The notes under the pieces: model-generated | What the model was told of the DNA's origin: nothing | Database searches by the model: none | What the model saw: only the letters and a program-made list of their open reading frames with translations | NCBI GenBank assembly: GCA_002414205.1 | Contig: DHYQ01000019.1 | Span: 1 to 18,068, forward strand | DNA length: 18,068 nt | Direction of reading: 5' to 3' | Source of the DNA: Gallionellaceae bacterium UBA5126 | GTDB taxonomy: Bacteria > Pseudomonadota > Gammaproteobacteria > Burkholderiales > Gallionellaceae | Shown: positions 1-6,626 of the stretch, piece by piece | How the letters are laid out: every line of letters starts with the position of its first letter | How positions within the stretch are numbered: the first letter of the stretch is position 1 | Program-made: the position numbers and the translations under genes

Positions 1-609
1 CCCAACACCGGCGGCATGGGCGCGTATTCGCCCGCGCCGGTGGTGACCCCGACCATTCACGCCCGCGTGTTGCGCGAAGTGATTCAGCCGGTGATGCACG
101 GCATGGAGCAGGAAGGGCAGCTTTACACCGGCTTTTTGTACGCCGGGCTGATGATTTCGCCCGACGGTAGTCTGAAAGTGCTGGAATTCAATTGCCGTAT
201 GGGCGACCCGGAAACCCAGCCGATTATGCTGCGCCTGAAGAGCGATTTGCTGACGCTGGTGGAACACGCGGTCAATGGCACGCTGGATCAGGTGGATGTG
301 GAGTGGGATAGACGCACCGCGCTGGGTGTGGTCATGGCCGCCGCCAACTATCCCGACACCCCGCGCAAGGGCGACGCCATTCACGGCTTGCCCAAGGCCA
401 GCGACGACGCGCATGTGTTCCATGCCGGGACGGCGCTGAAGGACGGCGAAGTGGTGACGAGCGGCGGGCGCGTGCTGTGTGTGACGGCCTTGGGCGACAG
501 CGTGAAAATGGCGCAACGCCGCGCTTATCAAGTGGCGGATGAAATCCAGTTCGACGGCTGCCAGATGCGGCGGGATATTGGTTATCGGGCGATTGGGCAC
601 CGGGGGTAA
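1..609 (+). CDS. purD: Phosphoribosylamine--glycine ligase, C-terminal part (5' end outside window)
   Basis: PurD (GARS) joins glycine to 5-phosphoribosylamine using ATP, the second step of de novo purine synthesis, in the cytoplasm. The reading frame is open from base 1, so the start lies upstream; about 202 C-terminal residues of a protein that is usually about 420-430 are present. The visible part begins inside the ATP-grasp domain with PNTGGMGAYSPAP, a PurD hallmark, followed by GFLYAGLM and LEFNCRMGDPETQ, which carries the metal-binding Glu and Asn of the ATP-grasp fold. The C-terminal rudiment/hammerhead domain follows (VVMAAANYPDTPRKG, then HAGTALKDGEVVTSGGRVLCVTALG). It ends at TAA and is followed by a palindromic repeat element before tsaC. 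Nothing is broken in the visible part. Identification is secure from motifs. Confidence 0.97.
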   Translation, partial: PNTGGMGAYSPAPVVTPTIHARVLREVIQPVMHGMEQEGQLYTGFLYAGLMISPDGSLKVLEFNCRMGDPETQPIMLRLKSDLLTLVEHAVNGTLDQVDVEWDRRTALGVVMAAANYPDTPRKGDAIHGLPKASDDAHVFHAGTALKDGEVVTSGGRVLCVTALGDSVKMAQRRAYQVADEIQFDGCQMRRDIGYRAIGHRG

Positions 610-630
610 GTGCCCCGATGAACGAGATTC

Positions 631-731
631 CCTCCCCCTTGCAGGGGGAGGGTTAGGGTGGGGGTAGGAGCGTTCACTTGCAGCGCAAGGTTTCAACCCC
701 CATCCCTGCCTTCCCCCTGCAAGGGGGAAGG
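631..731. repeat. Compound inverted-repeat element between purD and tsaC
   Basis: Two GC-rich palindromes face each other. The left one (631-651) is CTCCCCC-TTGCA-GGGGGAG and the right one (709-731) is CCTTCCCCC-TGCAA-GGGGGAAGG. Their flanks (651-667, with TTAGGGTGGGGGT, and 694-708, with CAACCCCCATCCCTGC) are also imperfect reverse complements, so the whole segment is one large imperfect inverted repeat with arms of about 35 bases. This is the look of a small non-coding dispersed repeat of the REP/MITE kind (inference; copy number cannot be seen here). The right hairpin is followed by GCGTTTT, so it could also terminate purD transcription. Confidence 0.75.
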
Positions 732-757
732 CGTTTTCCGCTTTCGAGACCCCAGTC

Positions 758-1306
758 ATGCGTTCCCCTAACCCCCGCGCCCTGGCCGCCCACCTACGGC
801 GCGGCGGGCTGATCGCTTATCCCACTGAATCCTGCTACGGCCTGGGTTGCGACCCCGGCAATCATCGGGCGGTGCAACGCTTGTTGCGTCTCAAGCAGCG
901 CCCGCAGCACAAGGGGCTGATTCTGATTGCGGCGCGCTACCCGCAAGTGGCGTGTTACCTGCAACCGCTCACCCCGGACGAACAGCACCGCCTGCAAGCC
1001 GCCGGGGCCGAGGTCGTCACCTACCTGATGCCCGCTCGCCCGACCACCCCGCGCCGCCTGCGTGGCAAACACTCCGCGCTGGCCGTGCGCTTCACCACCC
1101 ACCCCATGGCGCGGCAACTCTGTCGCGTGTTGCCGCACGCCCTGGTCTCCACCAGCGCCAACCGCAGCGGCTGCCGCTCGATTAAAACCTACGCCGACTG
1201 CCAACGCCAATTCGGCCACGCCGTGTGGGTATTGCCCGGCCAAATCGGCCAGCGTAAACAGCCCTCGACGATACGCCACTGGGGCAGTGAGCGGCAGGTG
1301 CGCTAA
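758..1306 (+). CDS. tsaC: Threonylcarbamoyl-AMP synthase, TsaC/YrdC family
   Basis: TsaC makes threonylcarbamoyl-AMP from threonine, bicarbonate and ATP, the first step of t6A modification at position 37 of ANN-decoding tRNAs. The 182 residues match the usual short TsaC length (about 185-190; no Sua5 C-terminal domain). Visible family motifs: IAYPTESCYGLGCDP (19-33), LKQRPQHKGLILIAA (45-59, the KR..K substrate site), ALAVRFTTHP (107-116) and LVSTSANRSG (129-138, nucleotide binding). The C-terminal FG..VLPGQIG..QPSTIR also fits. Odd point: where relatives have WPGPVT, this protein reads GAEVVT (83-88), so a normally conserved turn is lost. The ATG has only a weak upstream purine stretch, but no better start exists. 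Function is confidently TsaC by family; full activity is less certain because of the motif change. Confidence 0.93.
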   Translation: MRSPNPRALAAHLRRGGLIAYPTESCYGLGCDPGNHRAVQRLLRLKQRPQHKGLILIAARYPQVACYLQPLTPDEQHRLQAAGAEVVTYLMPARPTTPRRLRGKHSALAVRFTTHPMARQLCRVLPHALVSTSANRSGCRSIKTYADCQRQFGHAVWVLPGQIGQRKQPSTIRHWGSERQVR

Positions 1307-1466
1307 CCCTTATCCGACAACGCTTGGCAGGCAGCGCATAAGGTCAGAATTTCCTTAAATTTCGCTGTAATTCTCGCCATGAGATAGGTAGAATCTCGCC
1401 CATTCCAATAACAACAGATGCGGCAGTTTTCAGCCGCTGTACCTGCAATAATCCGGCGATATTCAC

Positions 1467-2669
1467 ATGCGTTTACTGACTGCCCGTTATACGCCCAACA
1501 CTGGTTGGGACAACCCGCTCGATGCTTCCCTTGATGCGCAAAATACCCTGCTGATCCTGTTTGGCAGCTCCTATGCGGGGCCGCTGGGCAACAAGGCGGC
1601 GGATCGCCACCAGGGCTGGCAGTGGTGGTGCTCTTCGGATACCGAAGCCCTGCAAGCCGGTTTTGCCGATTTGCGCCGTGCCTATCCCCAGGCTGTCTGG
1701 ACGGGCTGCTCCAGCGCCGGGGACATTTATGGCGAAGCGCTGGAAGAAAATTCCCTCACCGTGGCCGTGCTGGCCTTTGACAAAACCACCTTGCGCGTGG
1801 CGCATGCCTCGGTTGACCAAACCCATGCCGCTGAAACCGGGCAGCGTCTGGCCGCGCAACTGGCGGCACCGGATTTGAAGGGCGTGTTTGTGTTGTCGGA
1901 CGGGCTGGCGGTGAATGGCTCGGAACTGAGCCGTGGCTTGACCGAAAATCTGCCACCCAAGGTGGTGATTACGGGCGGGTTGGCCGGAGATGGTGCGCAG
2001 TTCCGGGCAACCTGGGTGATGGTCGAACAGCAAGCGGCTTCCCGGCAAGTGGTGGCGGTGGGGTTGTATGGCGAGCACGTCGGCATCACCTATGGCTCAC
2101 GCGGTGGCTGGGAGGTGTTTGGGCCGGAGCGCGAAGTGACCCGCGCCGAAGGCAATGTGCTGTATAGCCTGGACGGGCACAACGCCTTGGCGCTGTACAA
2201 AAAACAATTGGGCGAACACGCCGACGAACTGCCCGCCGCCGGGTTGATGTTTCCATTGGCGATTCGCAACGAGCTGGAAGAAGACGGCTACACCGTGCGC
2301 ACCATTTTGGCCGTGGATGAAGCCGCGCAGTCCATTACCTTTGCCGGGGACTTGCCGGAAGGCGCTATGGTGCAGATGATGCGCGCCAGCACGGAAGGTT
2401 TGGTGGAAGGCGCTGCCGATGCCGCCGATCACATGAATTTTGCCTCGTACCAAGGCGGCCCGCTACTGACCGTGGCCATTAGCTGCGTCGGGCGGCGGCT
2501 GGTGCTGGGCTTGCACATCGACGACGAAATCCACGCCGTGCACGACCACTTGCCCCCCGACAGCGCGCTAATCGGCTTCTACTCCTACGGCGAACTGTCG
2601 CCACTGAAGAGCGGGCGCTGCGATTTGCATAACCAGACCATGACGCTGACCTCGTTCTGGGAAACGTAG
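1467..2669 (+). CDS. FIST N-/C-domain sensory protein
   Basis: FIST proteins are predicted small-ligand sensors (amino acids have been proposed) usually found alone or fused to signalling output domains. This 400-residue protein has the full pair: FIST_N over roughly residues 27-220, with TGCSSAGDIYGEAL and TVAVLAF, then LSDGLAVNGSELSRGL and VITGGLAGDGAQF; and FIST_C over roughly 225-390, with LYKKQLGEHADELP, LMFPLAIRNE, EGAMVQMM and the terminal IGFYSYGELSP block. No signal peptide, membrane segment, GGDEF, EAL, HAMP or kinase domain is present, so it is a stand-alone cytoplasmic sensor without an obvious output partner in the window. The start ATG follows a 160-base leader with no strong Shine-Dalgarno. 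Family assignment is strong; ligand and partner are unknown. Confidence 0.9.
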   Translation: MRLLTARYTPNTGWDNPLDASLDAQNTLLILFGSSYAGPLGNKAADRHQGWQWWCSSDTEALQAGFADLRRAYPQAVWTGCSSAGDIYGEALEENSLTVAVLAFDKTTLRVAHASVDQTHAAETGQRLAAQLAAPDLKGVFVLSDGLAVNGSELSRGLTENLPPKVVITGGLAGDGAQFRATWVMVEQQAASRQVVAVGLYGEHVGITYGSRGGWEVFGPEREVTRAEGNVLYSLDGHNALALYKKQLGEHADELPAAGLMFPLAIRNELEEDGYTVRTILAVDEAAQSITFAGDLPEGAMVQMMRASTEGLVEGAADAADHMNFASYQGGPLLTVAISCVGRRLVLGLHIDDEIHAVHDHLPPDSALIGFYSYGELSPLKSGRCDLHNQTMTLTSFWET

Positions 2670-2693
2670 GCGTTTGTGTCGTGTCAAAGTCAA

Positions 2694-2716
2694 AGTGGCG
2701 GGTATCCCCCGCCACT
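2694..2716. terminator. Hairpin between convergent genes, probable bidirectional terminator
   Basis: A perfect 9-bp GC-rich stem, AGTGGCGGG (2694-2702) with CCCGCCACT (2708-2716), and a 5-base loop. It lies between the stop of the FIST gene and the stop of the convergent membrane-protein gene, the expected place for a shared terminator. The T-tract on the plus side (GTGCATTTT) is short and interrupted; on the minus side it is weak too, so termination may be partial. Confidence 0.65.
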
Positions 2717-2744
2717 GTGCATTTTCACTGCCTAAATGCCCCAC

Positions 2745-3272
2745 TCAGTCGCGCTGCTGCCGATAAGTCAGCCACGCCCCCGTGCCAAGGATGATGACCC
2801 AGCCAACAAAGCGCACCAGTCCGGCCACCGTGGTATCGGCCTGCAACAGTCCCCAGCGGCTGAAAATCTCCGTCCAGTCGTGTTCGCCATTGCCCACCAG
2901 CGGCAAAATCTGCGCCCGCGCATCGGCCATGTAGCGGGCGATGTTGAACAGGTTTTCGCCCAGCCACAGCAGGGTAAAGGCATACGACGCTGTGGCGCGC
3001 TGACGGCGGAACGTCCACGCCGCCACCAGCGGAAACGTCAACTGTCCCAGCGTCCCGCCATACACCGTCATGCGCTCGCCCAGAATGCTGTAAATCGGAT
3101 GCCCCGCCTCGTGAAACGCCAAGTTCGCGTTATCCAGCAAAAACACCCAGCGCTCGCCACTGTGCGCCAGCCATAAAATCAACGCCGCCGCCAACAGATA
3201 GGCCGTGACGGCCAGCGAAGGGACGGGGTTCCAGTCATCGTCGGTGAGGGGTTCTAGTGGGGGGAGGGACAT
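2745..3272 (-). CDS. Membrane protein with HEAGH motif (M50-like putative metalloprotease)
   Basis: A 175-residue integral membrane protein. Residues 53-61 read FHEAGHPIY, an HExxH zinc-site motif (H54, E55, H58) lying beside or inside a hydrophobic segment, as in site-2 protease-like M50 proteins. Hydrophobic stretches lie near 20-37, 69-87, 96-112 and 146-168. A second conserved-looking block, NLFNIARYMADARAQ then VGNGEHDW (107-133), offers D117, H131 or D132 as a possible third metal ligand (inference). The start is set by GGAG seven bases before the ATG. It begins 12 nt after the stop of res, so it is probably the last gene of the type III restriction-modification operon. Substrate unknown; it may be a protease or a protein keeping only the fold. 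I recall similar uncharacterised bacterial membrane proteins but cannot name a characterised member. Confidence 0.8.
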   Translation of the reverse strand: MSLPPLEPLTDDDWNPVPSLAVTAYLLAAALILWLAHSGERWVFLLDNANLAFHEAGHPIYSILGERMTVYGGTLGQLTFPLVAAWTFRRQRATASYAFTLLWLGENLFNIARYMADARAQILPLVGNGEHDWTEIFSRWGLLQADTTVAGLVRFVGWVIILGTGAWLTYRQQRD

Positions 3273-3284
3273 GATGTTCTCCGG

Positions 3285-5714
3285 TTATACCAGCAATTCC
3301 AAGCGAAACACTTGGTCTTCCGTGTTCCTGCCCTGCGCATCCTGACGCAGGGTCATAAAGCGCCCGCGCTCATCTTTGGTTAGCATCAGTGGTTGCTTGT
3401 AGCGTTGGTGGCTGGCGACAACCTTGTCCAAAGTGTCCGTGCTGTTCAACAAATGGTCGCCTTTGATTTCTACCAGTCGTAGCCCATCCCCCACCAACCG
3501 CCCCTGCACCTTCACCACAAAATCCGGGAAATACTGTGCGCCATTGGGCAAAATCAGGCCAATCGACCAAGGCTTGCGTGGTTCATTGCGATGCCACCAT
3601 TCCACCGTGCCGGACAAGTCGCTGTCCAGCATTTCGGCAAAGGCCAACTCGTCACGGTTCAAGTCTGACGGCATCACACCGTACACATTCAGGCTGGAAG
3701 TGCGCGTTGTAGTAGGGAAATCCAGAAATTCCGGCAATGCGGCACTGTCCAGCAATTCAACGTGTTGTGCGGCGCATTCCCGTGCCGCTTGTCGCAGCAG
3801 ATTTGGGAAAGCGGCCAGGATCAGGTTTAACGCCGACTCCAATTCGCTGGTTCCCGAATACTCAAAACCACGGGTGTAATATTCAGCGCGCAAGCGGTAC
3901 AGCAATACCGCATGCAAATCACGCGGATCCAGATAATCAGCTTCAAACAGTACCCGCTGGGCGCGGCGGGCGATTTCATTTTCTGAAATCCGCGCCTGAA
4001 AACGCGAGTCCGACACGGTGCGGGTGAAAATTTCCTCCTCGCGCCGCGTCACAGTGGTTTTGGCACGGCGGCCTTCGTTCAATTCACGGTCACCAATGGC
4101 GACCTTCTGTCCGATGCACGTCAGTAGTGCATCGGTACCGATGGGTGTTCTTTCAGTTTTGAATCTCAGGCCGGGATATTTCAGGGTAAAGCGTGCCGTG
4201 CCAGCAATCGCTTCCGCCACGCGTCGGGTTTGTTCGGTCTGGGCCTCCGGCATGGAAAGCACAAAGCCATCCAGCACCGCCTGCATTCCGCTGGAAAGCG
4301 CGCCGGCCACAGCATAAATCGGCTGAACAGCGGAATCGTGCACGGCGTTAACCGGGGCGGCGGGCGTGACCGGCAGCATCGTGCTTTGCCCGTTTTGCAC
4401 GATTTGCACCTGAGTTTTCCCGGCGATGTTCACCACCATCGTATAAGGGCTGATGTCGGACAACCCGGTGCGGATGGCGTTGATTTTTGCCGCTGCGCCG
4501 GTCAGGCCCGTTTGATTCTCGGCATCCGCCAGAAACACATAACCGTTGCGCAGCAATTCCGGTATCTCGCGCCCTTGCAAGTGGCGATGCACGCGCAGAA
4601 TGCGCCCCACCACCTGCACACCGAAATCTGTATCCTTCGCGCCGCGCATGGAAACCAGCGTAAACGCACGCGGTGCATCAAAACCCAGCGCCACCGCCAT
4701 CTTGAAAATCAGCACCTCTTTCGATTCGTCCAGCGCCACCGCCAGCAAATCATCCGAAGGCTCTTTCGCGGTGTAAGACGCAATCGCCTCGTCGCGGAAA
4801 CCGAGTTGCTTCAGCTTCTCCCGCGCCTGCGCCACATCGTTGTCCTGCGCGCTGGTCGCTACTTGCACCAGCATCAACGGCGTGAGGTTGATGCCCGTCT
4901 GCTGCAATGTTTGCTTGATGCGCTCATGCACGACCTTGGCATCGGCCAGCGCCGCCATCGGGAAATCCACCAGCGTTTTTTGATCTTCCGGCGCAAGGTA
5001 AGCCACCGACTTGATGCTCGCCTTAATCATTCCCGCATCGACCGCATCCTGCCGACTGACCGTGATGCGGTGCAGTTCAGCGATGTCAGTCGTGCGCTTG
5101 AACTTGTCCACGTCCTTGTCGTCTGGTGTGGCGGTAATCAGCAGGGTGAATTCCGGCTGCATCACCTCAGTGTAGAAGCGCACTGCCTCGGTTGCGCCGC
5201 TGAAGGTGTGATGCGCTTCGTCCACCACCACGCCGATATGGAAACCCAACTCGCGCAAACTCGGCACCAGCGTATCCAGCGCCAGCGACAAATCGCCATC
5301 ACGGCGCAAACGCCGCGCCTTCTCGTTGTTGGCCGCCACCGCCGCCCAGGTTGACACGAACACATCGCCGCTGCGCGTACCCATCGCCAGCCGGTCGCCC
5401 TGAATGTCTCGCACCCGCAATCCACTGAATTGTTTTTTCAGCGCAATGCTGGCCTGATCTACCAGCCCGGCAAACGGCGTAAACCAGAACCAGACAATTT
5501 TTGCCTCGCGGGCAAATTCCTCGGCAATCATCCCGGCCATCATGGTTTTGCCGGAGCCGGTTGGAGCCTGAATCAACACACAGCCATTAAAGGCTGCCGC
5601 ACGCTTGCGGTTGGCCTCGTCCGGCGCAGCTTCAATTTGTTGAAAGGCATAGCGAAAAATGGACAACGCATTGTCTTTCGCTTCTTTTTGATAACGACTG
5701 GGAGAAACGATCAT
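3285..5714 (-). CDS. res: Type III restriction enzyme Res subunit (DEAH helicase with PD-(D/E)XK nuclease)
   Basis: Predicted ATP-dependent DNA translocase/endonuclease partner of the Mod methyltransferase. Superfamily 2 helicase motifs are in order: Walker A APTGSGKT (50-57), DEAH box VVDEAHH (163-169), motif III TATP (194-197), and motif VI VQVVGRILR (366-374) after LIFKMAVALGFDAPRA (335-350). The C-terminal part holds a PD-(D/E)XK nuclease signature: FPDFVV (about 729-734) and VEIKGDH (about 748-754). At 809 residues it is shorter than EcoP15I-type Res (about 970) but contains both the motor and nuclease parts. Its ATG overlaps the dinD stop (ATGA), and its Shine-Dalgarno-like GGGGGGAAG is one arm of a palindromic repeat. 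Family call is strong; calling it a working restriction enzyme is inferred from the adjacent mod. Confidence 0.9.
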   Translation of the reverse strand: MIVSPSRYQKEAKDNALSIFRYAFQQIEAAPDEANRKRAAAFNGCVLIQAPTGSGKTMMAGMIAEEFAREAKIVWFWFTPFAGLVDQASIALKKQFSGLRVRDIQGDRLAMGTRSGDVFVSTWAAVAANNEKARRLRRDGDLSLALDTLVPSLRELGFHIGVVVDEAHHTFSGATEAVRFYTEVMQPEFTLLITATPDDKDVDKFKRTTDIAELHRITVSRQDAVDAGMIKASIKSVAYLAPEDQKTLVDFPMAALADAKVVHERIKQTLQQTGINLTPLMLVQVATSAQDNDVAQAREKLKQLGFRDEAIASYTAKEPSDDLLAVALDESKEVLIFKMAVALGFDAPRAFTLVSMRGAKDTDFGVQVVGRILRVHRHLQGREIPELLRNGYVFLADAENQTGLTGAAAKINAIRTGLSDISPYTMVVNIAGKTQVQIVQNGQSTMLPVTPAAPVNAVHDSAVQPIYAVAGALSSGMQAVLDGFVLSMPEAQTEQTRRVAEAIAGTARFTLKYPGLRFKTERTPIGTDALLTCIGQKVAIGDRELNEGRRAKTTVTRREEEIFTRTVSDSRFQARISENEIARRAQRVLFEADYLDPRDLHAVLLYRLRAEYYTRGFEYSGTSELESALNLILAAFPNLLRQAARECAAQHVELLDSAALPEFLDFPTTTRTSSLNVYGVMPSDLNRDELAFAEMLDSDLSGTVEWWHRNEPRKPWSIGLILPNGAQYFPDFVVKVQGRLVGDGLRLVEIKGDHLLNSTDTLDKVVASHQRYKQPLMLTKDERGRFMTLRQDAQGRNTEDQVFRLELLV

Positions 5715-6613
5715 TGTCTTCCCCCCTTTGCAAAAGGGGGGCGAGGGGGGATTTTATTCTCCGCCCCATCTGGCAACTTGCCAGACTGTTTTTCCAGCCG
5801 CTTTGCCTCGGCTTGTACGCGCCGCTCCAGCTTCTTGATGTCTTCCTCTGCGGGCAGTTGCTCTGGTTTTATGCCGCGCTGGCCCAGCATCTCGCGCACA
5901 CTCTGATTGTTCTGCACATGCTCGTGCGTAATGCTGCGCTCGCCTTGCAAATCGGCCTGCATCACGTTGTGATTGGTCATTTCGGTGGCGAGGTTTTTGG
6001 CGGCTATGGTCAGCGTGGGCAAAAAATCGGCCAACGGACGTTTCTGGGCAATGCCGAATTTATCCTTCATCGCCTGTGTGGAATGACCGCCGAACAGTGC
6101 GGCATCCCCTTGCGAGCGGATGCGTCCAAAACCGGCATCATCCACGCCGCGTTCGTAGAGGTTTTGCGACAGCGTTTTTTCGGATTCGCGTAGTTTTTCC
6201 CGCGCATCCAGCCGCGCCTGCAAACGCATACGGTCTTCAATCAGCTCCTGCTTGCGCGTCTGAATGGCGAAATAACTCTGCGCAAAAGCAATCGCCTGCT
6301 TGCGTGGATCGCCATTTTGAGCGATCAGGTAGCAGGCATAACGGGTCAGCATGAAATCATCGACAGGACGCTGGCCGCCTTTGCCGATGTCGATCATTTT
6401 CGTGACGCCACGAAAATGATCATGAACCTCATAACCCGTTGTTTGGCAAGATTCGACGGCGCGCCCAATGGCCGTGGTGAAATTTTCCCAGCGGGCATAA
6501 CCAAGAGGCTCCATCAAATCGCGGGCGAACCAGAATTCAACGCCCGCCGCCGAATCGTGCTGGCAGATGGCATCAAAATGGGCGGTCAATTGAGGGATGC
6601 TGTGTTCTGTCAT
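5711..6613 (-). CDS. dinD: DinD-like BRO-N domain protein inside the restriction-modification operon
   Basis: A 300-residue protein of the DNA-damage-inducible protein D family. Escherichia coli DinD is LexA-regulated and has been linked to inhibition of RecA filament activities. The BRO-N (phage antirepressor-type) domain spans roughly 25-115 (EFWFARDLMEPLGYARWENF, DHFRGVTKMIDIGKGG, FMLTRYACYLIAQNGD). The C-terminal half has the DinD signature VQNNQSVREMLGQRGIKPEQL (234-253) and a charged helix, EEDIKKLERRVQAEAKRLEK (256-275). I chose the ATG at 6613 because GAGGAG lies just upstream; an in-frame ATG at 6643 has no such site and would overlap mod. It follows mod by 13 nt and overlaps res by 4 nt. 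The last ~14 residues (KIPPRPPFAKGGRQ) are encoded by a dispersed palindromic repeat. No LexA box was recognised upstream, so control is probably that of the operon. Confidence 0.87.
   Translation of the reverse strand: MTEHSIPQLTAHFDAICQHDSAAGVEFWFARDLMEPLGYARWENFTTAIGRAVESCQTTGYEVHDHFRGVTKMIDIGKGGQRPVDDFMLTRYACYLIAQNGDPRKQAIAFAQSYFAIQTRKQELIEDRMRLQARLDAREKLRESEKTLSQNLYERGVDDAGFGRIRSQGDAALFGGHSTQAMKDKFGIAQKRPLADFLPTLTIAAKNLATEMTNHNVMQADLQGERSITHEHVQNNQSVREMLGQRGIKPEQLPAEEDIKKLERRVQAEAKRLEKQSGKLPDGAENKIPPRPPFAKGGRQ
5718..5757. repeat. Palindromic repeat forming the dinD 3' end and res ribosome-binding site
   Basis: Core is a perfect 9-bp inverted repeat, CCCCCCTTT (5721-5729) and AAAGGGGGG (5733-5741), with loop GCA, followed by GCGAGGGGGGATTTTA. 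Read on the minus strand it encodes IPPRPPFAKGG in dinD, a peptide string I associate with a dispersed repeat that recurs at the ends of unrelated proteins. The arm nearest res provides GGGGGG six bases before its ATG. It resembles the purD-tsaC element in general design (C-run, TTGCA-like centre, G-run) but is a different subtype. Confidence 0.75.
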
Positions 6614-6626
6614 GGCGTACTCCTCA

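Noticed and set aside
1324..1371. Possible promoter for the FIST gene (TTGGCA at 1324, then CAGAAT or TGTAAT)
   Set aside because: Spacing between the boxes is wrong (15 or 36 bases), so no convincing sigma70 promoter could be defined in the 160-base leader.
4230..5354. 374-residue plus-strand open frame inside res
   Set aside because: It overlaps the helicase motifs on the other strand; translation is Arg/His-rich without domain features.
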